DNA of 64,000 bases from Blepharisma stoltei (taxonomy: Eukaryota; Ciliophora; Heterotrichea; Heterotrichida; Blepharismidae): contig CAJZBQ010000056.1 of the NCBI GenBank assembly GCA_914767885.1, forward strand, positions 124,001 through 188,000, read 5' to 3'. This document shows positions 31,546 to 42,537 of the stretch, in pieces; the first letter of the stretch is position 1; each line of letters opens with the position of its first letter. A program made the position numbers and the translations under genes. The notes beneath the pieces were generated by a model, which was not told the DNA's origin, did no database searches, and saw nothing but the letters and a program-made list of their open reading frames with translations.

Positions 31546-34500
31546 ATGTCTCGCGATCTAAACTTCCAAGGGGGTAAAGATTTCTGGGGATCAGTTGCAC
31601 AAAGTCCCAATGCTTCTCAAATATCAAACAGAGACGATTTTATGCGGTCACAGGCAGATCAGGCAGGCAATCAGCGCTCAGATTTTCAAAATCAATCCTC
31701 TTTATTGCAGAGTCCTGGACAGCCTCCTCTCCAAGATCCATCAATGAGCGTCGGCTCTGAGTACTGAAGATCCCAAAAAGCAGCAACAATGGGAGAAGGG
31801 GCTTTTCCACAAGCTCTAAACAGCGCTGATGCTTTTTGGAAACAAAAAGCCAATGAAAAACAAGAAAGCTCAGCTATTCGAGAATCTGACGAGCTCAGAT
31901 ACGAAAAATCCAAAACCCAAGTCCAAGCTGCTTCTATGGAAACATTCTTTAAAAGCCAAGCAGAAAGCAAAAAAGGTGTAAGAAAAAACGTCAGTCAAAA
32001 ACCCGGCACAAAAGGGGCGAAACGACAAGCCTCAGGCCCACGGTCAAATTTATCAGAAAAAGAAAAAGCCGCCGCCTATTTCGACTTATATGACCAAAAT
32101 TTAGAACTAAAAAACCACCACAATAAGCTAGAAGAAGAATTAAAAAAGGTGACAACTCAGCTGAACCGGCTAAAAGAAAGCGTCAAAAGTGAAAGAAACC
32201 TTGCAGAGTCTTTAACAGGCCAAGACTTTAAGTCCAGCAATATCGAAATCAGTGAAGTCGAAAGGCTTAAAAAAGAAAAATCCGAATTAGCAAGAAAAAT
32301 AAGAGAAATTGAAGGAGCCGCGTCTACAGGGAAGCTAGGAAAGCAGCTTGCCTCACGTGACGGGCCTTTTTTAAAGCAGCACAGCATGAAGCCTAAAGTG
32401 ATAACTCAAGCTGTCCACTATGACATCCACAAAAACAAAACCCCTATCAAGATGATGGACGACAGCACCGCCATAGTCGGCTATGACGAAAAGCCACAAA
32501 TGCAGACTGTACAGATAAGGGACATAAACTATGAAGGACTTATAAGGGAGCTTGAAGACACCAAAATTCAGCTATCCCGAGAACGTGCCAAAGTAATTGA
32601 GCTAGAAATCAAGCTAAAAGCTTACGAATCTTCAAATTCCAATGAACTTGTATACAAAAACCAAGAACTTATAGCAGAAAATAAAAGGCTAGAATACCAG
32701 CTAAGAGACCTACTGAATTCCCCGTTTAATAAAGACTCAAAAGACCCCAAACTGCAGATTTTGGAAAATGAAATTAATATGAGGACTTCGTCATTGCAGG
32801 ATTTTCAGCAGAAAATTGCAAAATTAGAAGGAAATGTGGCGTATTTGACACAGGAATTGAAAAATATGACACAAGAGAGGGATAGGTTTAAAGATGAGTG
32901 CTTAAAACTATCTGTGAGGCTAGAGGAGAAAAATAAATATTTTGATGAGTTTGAAACTCAGCTGAGGTCTCTAGGAGGGACTGATGTAGATGCTTTTATG
33001 AGGGCGCTAGGGCTAATGAAACTTAAAGGAGAAGAACCAGCCTGGTCAAGGCTAGATTTTATTGAAAGAACTAGCAATGTGCCTGAAGATATTCCGAATC
33101 TTAAAAGAGAAATAGAAAGACTTAAGCTTGAAAAAGGCCAGCTAGCTGCAGAACTAGAAAAAATCCAAAATTTATTAGTCTTGAAAAATGAAATGGAAAA
33201 AGAAAAAAATGCGTTACATAGCAGTGAAAGCGAGCAGCTACAAATGCAGTTAAAATCAGCCCAACAAAGAGCTGAGGAGTTAGCTAGATTAGCGGATTTC
33301 AGAGCAAACCGTGTAATTCAGCTTGAAAGAAACCAGCGTCTTAATGTATATGATGATGCCAATCGAATTGTTGCTACAAAAACACAAATTTCTTTAGCAG
33401 AATTTGACGGTGCAGCTGCAGAGTTTGTAGATAATGGCACTGAGGTCGGAACTGGAGAAAATATCGTAGATTTATGGCTAGGCGCTGCTGAGTTCTATTT
33501 ATTTGCCTTAGAACAAGCCCTAAAAGAAAACATGCCTTATGAGCGGAACTTTGTGTCCTTTTTAACTGTCGATTTCTTTAACCACGAAACCCAATCCACT
33601 TCTCTCTGTGAAGGCTTGACCCCAAAATACCAAATCCACATAAGTTTCAAGGTAAACGTCGACGAATTTTTCATAAAAACCCTTGAAAAGGACTATATTT
33701 ATATAGAAGCCCACATAAATAAAGGTGACTCACATTTGACTTTTGCGAGAGCAAAAGTCCCACTAGTAGAATTGTTAGAACGGGCTGGGCCTATGTCAGA
33801 CGCCAATATGAAGCCAGGGATAATAGAGTCAGCCTGTACCTTTGTGAGTGCTTTTGATGGTCGGACTTCAGTTGGTGTACAAACTTTTAAGCTGAGGATG
33901 AGACACCCGCTTAGTGAAGCTTTGAGGTGGTTTAAAGAAAAACAAGAAATTGTGGAACTTTCTAACCCTAAACAGTATGCATTAGAAACTGTATATGCAG
34001 CTGACCCTAATTTAAAAGAAAGAAGCTTGATGGTGACTGTGTTTAGGTGTATTGGGCTTACTGGGACTGTATATCCAGGGAATTTAAGGCCATTTGTGTT
34101 TTACCAGTTTTTCACGGAGCCGGAATATATGACTAAAAGTGCAGTAGGGCCAGACCCGGTTTATGATGAGACGTCGACTATAAAAATAAAGGTAGGCCCT
34201 GATCTTAAAAAATACCTTGACTCACAGACTGTAGAATTTATTGTGTTTGATGACAATGCGCCTATTAGAGAAGGAGGACAAGATATAATAGGGACAGCCC
34301 ATGTGCCTTTGACAGCACTTTTACTAGATACTGCTATAGAAGGAACTTATCAGCTTTTTAATTTAAGAGGTCAAGAAGCTGGAGGCATTTCTCTAAGGAT
34401 TGCATGGAGAGACTCAAAAGCTGACCAAATAGGCTACGGCACACCTCTTACTGAAGCATGGGAAAGAGAAGCTTATGAACGAATAGCCAAAGCCCTAAGT

Positions 34501-37500
34501 GCCAGAGGGCTTGGCCTTGACTCAGGGTTCGCTATTTTTGACCAGGACCAAAATGGCTTAATTTCTCCTCAGGAATTCAGAAATACCATCCTCATCACAT
34601 TGCGGCTGCCTCTATCTGAGCAAGAAATCCAGCTCCTCATAAATGCTTGCAATCTTGTGGACGGAGGAATTACAAAGACCTTATTCAGACAGAAATTTTC
34701 AGGTCTTTTAGCAGCTGATAGGACACTAAAAGCTGAAGAACCATGGGAAGAACAAGTTCTTGAGCTCGTAAGGCAGCGAATTATAGAAAAAAGGCTCAGC
34801 ATTTGGCAGACGTTTGAGGCTTTTGACTTAAACAAAGATGGAACTGTCTCAGCAGCTGAATTTAGGCAGACTTTTAAAATAATGCAGCTTGGGCTTAATG
34901 ATGAGGAAATAGAAAGAATTCTTAAATATTTTGACCCCAGGAGGACTGATAAAATAGACTATAGGATTTTTTGTGAAAAATTGCAGCCAAGAAGTGGAGG
35001 GAAACCAACACAGGTCAATAATAATACGGATGCCGCATTAATTTTGGCAAAAGTAGGGCAGCTCATTACAGAGAGCCAGCTGACGTTTAGAGACGCTTTT
35101 AAGGTTTTTGATGAAAATGGAGATGGGCAGATATCAAAACAAGAGTTTTATAAGGTCTTTGAAATGATGAAAATTGGGCTGACACCGAGAGAAATAGAAA
35201 ACCTTTGAAATTATTTGCCGAAAAATCCATCTGGGTTTTTACTGTATGAAGCTTTTTGTGCAGGGTTTGAAGGGACTCCGAGGAATGGGCCTGGACAAGT
35301 GAGAACTACAGTTGCGCAGGTAAGGGAATATATACAAAATCAGCTGAGAAATAAGCGTGCAGATATAGGTAGCTTGTTCAGAGCTTTTGATAAGAATTTA
35401 AGTGGAACTCTAAGCAGGCAAGAATTCAGAAACGCCCTTGAACATTTAGGCCTAAACCTTACTACTTATGATGTTGAAATGCTAGTCGACGTGGCAGACG
35501 CCAATAAAGATGGCTCAATTACTCTTCACGAGTTCATTGAATTTGTCCAGCCTTCTGAAAACATGGTTTCAGTCTTCAAAAGAATGATGAAAAGGAGCGG
35601 CATATCTGCGCCTGACCTTTTCAATATTTTTGACGCTGACAAAAACGGGATAATCACAAAAGACGAGTTCAAAAGAGTCCTGGCAAGCCTAAAAATTCCT
35701 TTGACGCCAGAAGAAGTAGAAGCTTTATGGACATTTATTGACAAAGATAAAAGCAATACTATAAACTTCAAAGAATTCCAAGATTTATTAAGGGAAGCAG
35801 CACCTATTTCGAGAACTAATACAAGAATGAGTGAAGGATCAAGACTTCCGACTGAGGAAAGTAAAGCGACACCAGTTCCTCCACCAGATCCATTGGAAAG
35901 TATAGTAAAAGTGATCGCTTCGAGTGGAATAAACTTGTTTGACGCTTTTAAAGTATTTGATAAAAATAATGATGGGTATATATCAAGGCAAGAACTTATC
36001 AAAGTTTTCCAAGACATGAAGCTTAACCTAACAAATACTCAAATTGAGATTTTACTGACTCCCCCTCCCTCCGTGAGTGAACAAAAACATTTTGTTCACT
36101 CACGGAGGGGGGTTTAATTTTTTTTTTAAAAAAATCTATATATAAATTTTATTAAAATATTTTTTTTTTCGAAATTCAAAACATTCCTAATTCTCAAAAA
36201 TTGGAAAGCAAATAATAATTTAATTTATAAAATTTATTTTTAAAAAGCAATTCGTTTAAAATTAAACAGAATTAGCTCTAGATTTCATTATACTAATCAT
36301 TTATATATCAAAATTTTTTTCTATTAAAAAAATTTTTGTTCACTCACGGAGGGTGGGTTTTTGGTCAAAAAATAGCGATTTTTCTAATGGTTTTGTTCAC
36401 TCACGGAGGGGGGGAGTGAGAAAAATTGATAAGTCAGGCGACAATAGAATTTCTTTTGATGAATTCAAAGAGCTTTTCAAGAGTTACGGAACGGAAGTAA
36501 ATCCAAGAACCCAAGGAGCTGCCCAAACCCAAGCTCAAGCAGCTAGGAAAAAAATCAGAAGCGTCCCAGAGCTTATTCATATGCTCGATGACCATATGAC
36601 AAAGCAAAAATTAACCTTAGTCAGGCTATACAACCAAGTTTTTGACCAAAACAAAGACAGCTGGATTTCCAAAGATGAGCTTATGAAAGGCTTTAACAGA
36701 ATTCTTGAACACCCATTAACTGAAAGCGAAACAAACAGCCTTGTAACTGAGCTCTGTCCAAAAGGCCAAACCAGAATTAGTTTTAACAACCTAAAAGACG
36801 TATATGCCAGATATTCCAAAAAATCAGAAACGGCGGCACAAGATGCATCCAGAAGGCAGCTGCTGGAGTCTTCTGAGTCATTAAATAGGTCAATTGGACA
36901 ATCACAAGCAAAAACAGCACAAGATTTTAGGGTAAATTCACCGACACAAACTCAGCAAGATTTTAGACCTTCACCGACACAGACTGCACAAGATTTTAGA
37001 CAGCCTCCAAGTCAGACTATGCAGGATTTCAGACAGTCTTCACAAGGATTTGGCCAAGGACAGGATATAAGAAGCTCAGGGCTAAACCAGCCAGGACAGA
37101 GAGCTTCACCAGCTCAGACTGGACAAGATTTCAGGCAAGATTCAATGGGCAGAGGAATGGGAGCTACACAAGAAGGATTTAGGCAGGCTCCTACAGACCA
37201 AAGAGGAGAGCAAAATTATTATAATAGAGCAAATGTGCCGCCAGGCCAAAGCTCAACTCCAAGCCAATATGATATAAGAAGTAGCAATACGCCAGAAAGC
37301 TTTAGGACAGGGACTGACCTTGGGAGCTATAGAGCTCAAGATCCTTATAATCAGCCAGGATATGGCAGGACTCCTCAACAAACTCAAGGCAATCTTCCAA
37401 CGCCTGGGTATAGTGAAGAACCTACTAGAGCTCCTCAAGAAGCTTATAAACAAATAGCCCCTGGCTATGGTCAAGAGCCTTCTAGAGCTCCTCAGCAAGG

Positions 37501-38101
37501 ACAACAAATAGCCCCTGGATACGGCCAAGAGCCTTCTAGAGCTCCTCAGCAAGGACAACAAATAGCTCCTAGCTATGGCCAAGATCTTTCAAGAGCTCCT
37601 CAGCAAGGACAACAATTAGCCCTTAGTTATGGCCAAGATCTATCAAGAGCTCCTCAGCAAGGACAACAAATAGCACCTGGTTATGGCCAAGATCTATCAA
37701 GAGGTCCTCAGCAAGGACAACAAATAGTACCTGATTACAGCCAAGAGCCTTCTAGAGCTCCTCAACAAGGACAACAAATAGCCCCTAGCTATGGCCAAGA
37801 TTTATCTAGAGCTTCTCAGCAAGGACAACAATTAGCCCTTAGCTATGGCCAAGATATATCTAGAGCTCCTCAGCAAGGACAGCAGCTAGCCCTTAGCTAT
37901 GGCCAAGATCCCTCAAGAGCTCCTCAGCAAGGACAACAAATAGCTCCAAGCTATGGTCAAGACCCTTATAAACAAACTACCCCTAGCTACAGCAGAGAGT
38001 CAACAAGAGGACCACAGCAACCCCAAGATCCTTATAAACAAACTGCGCCTAGCTATGGTAGCCAGCCTCCTACTACTAAAGAGCCTCCTAGAAGATTTTA
38101 A
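31546..38101 (+). CDS. RPGRIP1L-like coiled-coil/C2 protein fused to tandem EF-hands and a Gln-rich repeat tail
   Basis: ATG at 31546 (MSRDLNFQGG), stop TAA at 38099. About 2,050 residues after removing the MITE at 36059-36416. Order: disordered N-terminus; coiled coils to about 33330; a C2-like segment (GENIVDLWLGAAEFY...) and a second C2 (LMVTVFRCIGL...FIVFDDNAP...DIIGTAHVPL) as in RPGRIP1/RPGRIP1L; then at least ten EF-hand-like units, many with good loops (DENGDGQISKQEF, DANKDGSITLHEF, DKNNDGYISRQEL, DKSGDNRISFDEF); then Gln-rich sequence with nine 18-residue repeats. RPGRIP1L works at the basal body/transition zone; the EF-hands suggest Ca2+ control. TGA read as Trp at 31766 and 35206. 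The MITE join ILL/RKIDKSGD falls inside an EF-hand and is in frame. Confidence 0.75.
36059..36416 (-). mobile_element. BogoMITE-like MITE in EF-hand exon, TSD TGA
   Basis: 358 bp, hairpin end on the left. Flanked by TGA (36056-36058, 36417-36419); no TA is available at the junction, yet removal with one TGA kept gives a perfect EF-hand frame. Confidence 0.9.
37440..37968 (+). repeat. 54-bp coding tandem repeat
   Basis: Nine units plus a partial one encode APQQGQQIAPGYGQEPSR and variants. Nearly identical in number and order to the copy at 47660-48175. Confidence 0.93.
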
Positions 38102-38264
38102 TATAAATTATCACTATTCTAAAATATACCTTTTTTGCAACAAATCTACATAGCCTTATCCTGTTTTCTCCCTAAATCCATCGCAGGAATTTCTTATATT
38201 CATTATATATAAATATAACTATAAGTTTTACTTTAAAATGGTTAAGTTTTAAATAACGACTATA

Positions 38265-38505
38265 ATGGATGATTCAGTATGGGCAATTATCGCCGCTCTC
38301 GGCATAGATATTTTTCTTTTTACTCTAGAATCCTACTTATTTTCGATATACCGCAAAATCCGTAACAGACCTATATTTGCAGAAATCGGAGAACGTGAAG
38401 TCAAAGTTCCTGTATATTCAGAATCTGACACACCATTATGGGTTTTAATGAATGTTTGAAAAGTTCCCATATGAAGAAATGGGTCATTATTGTGGAATCC
38501 ACTTA
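38265..38505 (+). pseudogene. Truncated 5' fragment of an OSCA/TMEM63 gene
   Basis: Matches the start of the complete gene at 48477 (MDDSVWAIIAALGIDIFLF) almost base for base, then stops matching right after GTGGAATCC at 38500, where the complete copy enters its first IES. Directly abuts the 3' end of the RRM gene. A duplication breakpoint; no functional channel. Confidence 0.85.
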
Positions 38506-38508
38506 ACA

Positions 38509-39849
38509 CTAATATCTTCTTGGTCTACCTCTGCCGCCTCTTCCTCTGCCACCTCTTGAGGAACCGCCACTTCTTTTTTCCCCAGCAAAATCGATTTTGA
38601 GTTCTCTCCCTTCTAATTCCTTCCCATTCAGTTTGATTGCTGCATCCGCAGAATCAGTTGACTCAAATTCGACGTGGGCAAATCCACGTTTATTCCCATC
38701 CTGGTCATGCGCAATTCTCACCTGCTTTATTGATCCACAGTCGCTGAAGAAATCAGTCAAGTTGTTTTCGTCAGCATTATAAGGGAGGTTTCCTACAAAC
38801 ACAGTGCTTGTGCTTCCACGTCCGCTGCCTCCTGACTCTCTGTGTTTGTTAGGCTTGTCACCTGATAGGTTGATTCTCAAGGTGCGGCCCATATGCTCTG
38901 ATCCGTTAAGACGAATGGCTTCTTGGGCTTCTTCTGGGCTTGAAAACTTGATGAAAGCAGAGCCTTTAGATTTGCCTTGGTCGTTTTTGAGGATTTTTAT
39001 GTTGGTGATGGACCCACAGTTTTTGAAAAACTTTTGAAGGTCGGAATCGTCAGCTTCCCAGGAGAGGCCTCCTACGAAAACTTCGGATTGCTCGTCACCT
39101 TTGTCTTCATATGACGCTGGTTCCCTTTGACGCTTTTGAGGATGAGAATCACTTCCACTGGATCCAGGGCTGCCGTAGCCTTTGTTTTTCTTAGAGCTGG
39201 AACCTTTGTATCTGGGGTCGTCGCTGTCGGAGTCGTGTTCGTATTTTTTGCTTGAGGATTTGTATTCTTGTTCAGATCCAGAGCAATTAAACATGGCGTC
39301 TCAGCGCTTCGCCGACTACCTTCGAGTGCATATTTAATTATATGATGCAATATTTTTCTGTCCTAGAGATGGACAGCGATGCTAAGCAAGCAATTCTGTT
39401 TGTGTTCAGAGCCTAGCCCAAGTCTAATTTCAAGGATTGTTTTCTCCTCGAGGGAAGGAAGGCACGGGAGTTAAAAACCCTGCAGAGTCCTCTGGACCAT
39501 TCGGGCAACATCCTGAAGCTGGGCGTTACGTTCTATGCCACGTGTTTTTCCTTTTTGCCGATAGTCGGTCAGAAAATTCATTTTTTTGATTTTTCGTGAT
39601 GGCAACCTTGTTCGCAGCAATATGAAGCAAGGCCCCGAAACTCATAGTTTGCCCGCTCAAAATTACAACTACATAGAAGTAGCAAGGATGAGTTGACAGC
39701 CAGGCAACCCGCCCTTTCCGGCGATCAGAAATAGACTTTACCGCAAAACGGATGAATCCCCTGGTGGAATCCTTGTTAGCCGAGTTAGCAAAGCTAACTC
39801 ATACCCGCAATCCAGAGCTTTCGTCTGATCCCTTAGCGTATTTTCCCAT
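38509..39849 (-). CDS. Nucleolin-like RNA-binding protein: two RRMs and an RGG tail
   Basis: ATG at 39849 (MGKYAKGSDESSGS), TAG at 38509. After removing the SINE-like insert at 39285-39809 plus one duplication the frame is continuous. Acidic/Ser-rich N-terminus, RRM1 (VFVGGLSWEA ... SKGSAFIKF), RRM2 (VFVGNLPYNA ... KRGFAHVEF) and a C-terminal RGG box ending GRGRPRRY, the layout of nucleolin, GAR2 and NSR1. Probably a nucleolar or nuclear RNA-binding protein acting in rRNA or mRNA metabolism. Without excision of the insert the N-terminus would be lost, though an ATG lies near the insert edge. A decayed paralogue sits at 29753-30441. Confidence 0.88.
39285..39809 (+). mobile_element. SINE-like insertion (E2) in RRM gene
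   Basis: Flanked by a 9-bp duplication ATCCAGAGC (39276-39284, 39810-39818). Starts AATTAAACATGGCGTCTC with the complementary ATATTTAATT 40 bp on, and shares many words with E1 and E3 (CTAGAGATGGACAGC, TTTTTGCCGATAGTCGG, CAGAAA). It lacks the TTAAG tail, and no TA lies in the duplication. Removal restores SSGSEQEYK exactly as in the paralogue. Confidence 0.88.
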
Positions 39850-40111
39850 GATTTATTAATATGAGCCACACAATTCGCCATATAGGTATTAAAGGAAAAG
39901 GATTAAATTTTAAAATTTTTATCTTATTTCCTCTTACTTGTGTCATAATTATATAAGAGACCAGTAAAATAATGGTGAATTTATTTTTTTGAAGCCTTTT
40001 CCTCTATTTTTATTAATTTTTCAAAGGGTGTTAAAAATAAAAAACATTAATCCTATCAATTTACTTTATATTTTAAAGTCTTCCTAAAAGTATTCCATCA
40101 GAAAATATTTT

Positions 40112-41086
40112 TTAATCTAAAATAATTTGCATTCTTATGCTGGCTCTTGCCATTTCTAAAACCCCTTCATAAGTCTGCGCTCCACCAATAAATCCTGTAT
40201 TATGGACAAAAATAGTCCCAGGTATTCCACTGATTTTCTCAAGTTCTTCATCTCTTTTGCCTCTCCACGCTTCAGGTAATGACAATCTGTTCTGAAACAT
40301 AACTCCATTTTCCCCTACACATTGGATTCTCCATCTGCCATCTCCATCCTGATACAATACATAAAGGATTCTATCTATTCCCATTTCTTCTTCAATTGTA
40401 TATAGATGGTCTTTCCATGGACATGTCCTCTCCAATCTGACTATTTTTAATGTTGAGTCTACTTCGCCTCTTGCCAAAATAGATCTTACGACTATATCAC
40501 GAGCAGGCAGCCATTCTTCTAAAGCGTTAAACAAAATTCCTTTAAAGTCTTCTCCAGCAAGCTCCATAGCTTTTAGAAATCTTGGCATTGGGTCTTCAGG
40601 CCTGCTCCAAGATGGGTTAAGTCTTGATATTCTTGAAGCCAAGCCTGTGTTTTCTTTATATAGCTCGTGCTCACTGTTTCTGTACTGTGGAACGCCGTTA
40701 TCAATGCCGTCTAAACATTGGAATAAATCTCGATACATCCTGAAATACATTAAATCAAGAATATTTTCGTCACGAATTTCGGTTAATTTTGATAAAACTT
40801 CTTTCCCGAAATGTTTCCAGATAAGTCCAGCGCTGCTCATTCTGACTGATGTGTATTTACCACCAAAAGTGTCGGTAAATGATTTTTGGTGATGGTCGAA
40901 TCTGTTCTGAGAAGGATCGTAGACATCGCCGACATCAACGACAATATCTAAAGTGTCAAGAATTGTTTTGTCTCTGGTTCGGATTATTTCTGCATCTTTA
41001 TAAGTGTCTGTTTGCTTCAGCAAGAAACAAGCCATGACTTCGTCTGCGTGGAATTGTCCATTATGAGTGCCTATTCTCTTCACCAT
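40112..41086 (-). CDS. MYG1: MYG1 family DHH exonuclease
   Basis: Start chosen at ATG 41086 (MVKRIGTHNG), where family similarity begins; 14 codons of open frame precede it. Motifs: THNGQFHADEVMA (metal ligands), IVVDVGDVYDP, FDHHQKSF (DHH motif), SSAGLIW, DGIDNGV, RLNPSW, WLPARDIV, CPWKDHLY, WRIQCV, LPEAWRGKRDEELEKISGI and FVHNTGFIGG. This matches MYG1 along the whole length (about 324 residues). MYG1 is a 3'-5' RNA exonuclease of nucleus and mitochondria in animals. No insert or intron. No mitochondrial presequence is evident with this start. Confidence 0.96.
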   Translation of the reverse strand: MVKRIGTHNGQFHADEVMACFLLKQTDTYKDAEIIRTRDKTILDTLDIVVDVGDVYDPSQNRFDHHQKSFTDTFGGKYTSVRMSSAGLIWKHFGKEVLSKLTEIRDENILDLMYFRMYRDLFQCLDGIDNGVPQYRNSEHELYKENTGLASRISRLNPSWSRPEDPMPRFLKAMELAGEDFKGILFNALEEWLPARDIVVRSILARGEVDSTLKIVRLERTCPWKDHLYTIEEEMGIDRILYVLYQDGDGRWRIQCVGENGVMFQNRLSLPEAWRGKRDEELEKISGIPGTIFVHNTGFIGGAQTYEGVLEMARASIRMQIILD

Positions 41087-41221
41087 ACTTTTTACTAAAC
41101 TAATCATATAAGTATCACAAAACTGCAAGGGGATAACAGAAATTTTTTATAATTATTTAAAAATTGGTTAAAATTGAGGTTTTTGATTATTTTTTATCTA
41201 AAATTTTTATTTTTTTAATAA

Positions 41222-42518
41222 ATGTCATCAAAATTTAATGAAAAAGACATAGATGGAACTAATGAAGAAAACTTAAAAGAGATAGAAATTAAGCCACAAA
41301 ATAAAAGACCAAAGCTATTTGGAGAAGATGGGAAAATTTCGAGTGACGTGAGAAGGGATTTAAAAAAAACAGAACATTATAGAACCAGCCAAGGCTTTAC
41401 TCCATTCGACCCTGACATTGTAAAAGAGCAGCTGCAGCAGGTCACGTGAGGGTTTGGAGAAGATGCAGAAAATGAAGTCATAAGCAAAGAAGATATGATT
41501 TTTTATGAAGAAGTATTAGATCTAAACAAATTAAAAAATCGAAAAGGATTAACAGATAAGCAGAGGAAAACTATTAGGCAGCTTGAAGCTGCCAATGAAA
41601 AAGTAGGGAATTTTGCTATCTCCCCTTTGGCTATCGAGCAAAAACATTGTTAAAATCTTAATTTGGTAATTAACACCTTTTGAATGAGAAAATTTTGATA
41701 AATTTAATTAATTTTCTTTATTTGCAATTTTTATATAAAGTCTAATTATCTCACCTCATAAAGCCTTTTTCACTAACTAATCAGGGAGTAAGGAGCTTGA
41801 GAATTTACACAAGAAAACTCAAGAAGGCTTAACTCAAGGCCAAACCAGAAGAATGGAACAATTAGCCGAAAGGCTTGAAGAAATGCAAGGTGAAAGAGAC
41901 ATGATAGAAGAAAAGCTAAGATCAAGCTTTTTTGACTCCTACCAACCTTTTAAGAAAAAAGTCAAAGGAGAATACGACTACAGCAGTGATGAAGACGAAT
42001 TCTATGACCGAGCCAAAAATAATCCCAAAATAGTCCAAGAATCCTCAACTGAAGAGCTTCAAGAAAAACTCGGCAAGCTTTTAAATGAAAGATTACAGGT
42101 CAGAATAGAAATAGAAAAATCCAACCAAGAAGAAGAATTTGACGCTGAAGACACCTTAGACGCTTATATGAATGAAAACTCTGTTGTCTTGAAAAGGGAA
42201 AATCTAGATAGGCTAGCTATGAAATTGAGAGATTTAAATTCAAAAATTGATGAAATTTATGCAGTCAAGCCTGGATTATGCCCAAAGCAAAAAGAAGAAA
42301 TAAAGATAATAGAAGAGGTAAGCAAAGAAGAAGACAAAGAAATAAGAGATGGGCTTAAAAAGAGAAGAGTATATGGAGCTGAAGAAAAGCCTGTCCCAAG
42401 AAATGAAGAAATTAAAGCAAATGATCTGGATTTTTATGATGAAAATGAATCATGAATGCCTCCAGAAGGCCAGACAGGCGATGGCAGGACTAATTTGAAT
42501 GAAAAATATGGGTATTAA
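41222..42518 (+). CDS. Kanadaptin (SLC4A1AP)-like C-terminal region protein
   Basis: ATG at 41222, TAA at 42516. TGA read as Trp occurs at the start of WGFGEDAENE and near the end. A 172-bp insert (41617-41788) is removed in frame (NFA/KELENLHKK). The hydrophilic, coiled-coil-rich protein has DEFYDRAK and EDTLDAYMNEN..., which correspond to the DDEFYDRT and DxLDAYM blocks of kanadaptin, but there is no FHA domain. Kanadaptin is a nuclear protein with debated function. Assignment rests on these short blocks. Confidence 0.5.
41617..41788. mobile_element. Decayed MITE / IES (172 bp)
   Basis: Starts TATCTCCCC with a relic AGCAAAAACATT and ends GGGAGTAA. TA 41617-41618 pairs with TA 41789-41790; removal keeps frame. 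Confidence 0.75.
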
Positions 42519-42537
42519 ATAATATTAAAGTAATGGT

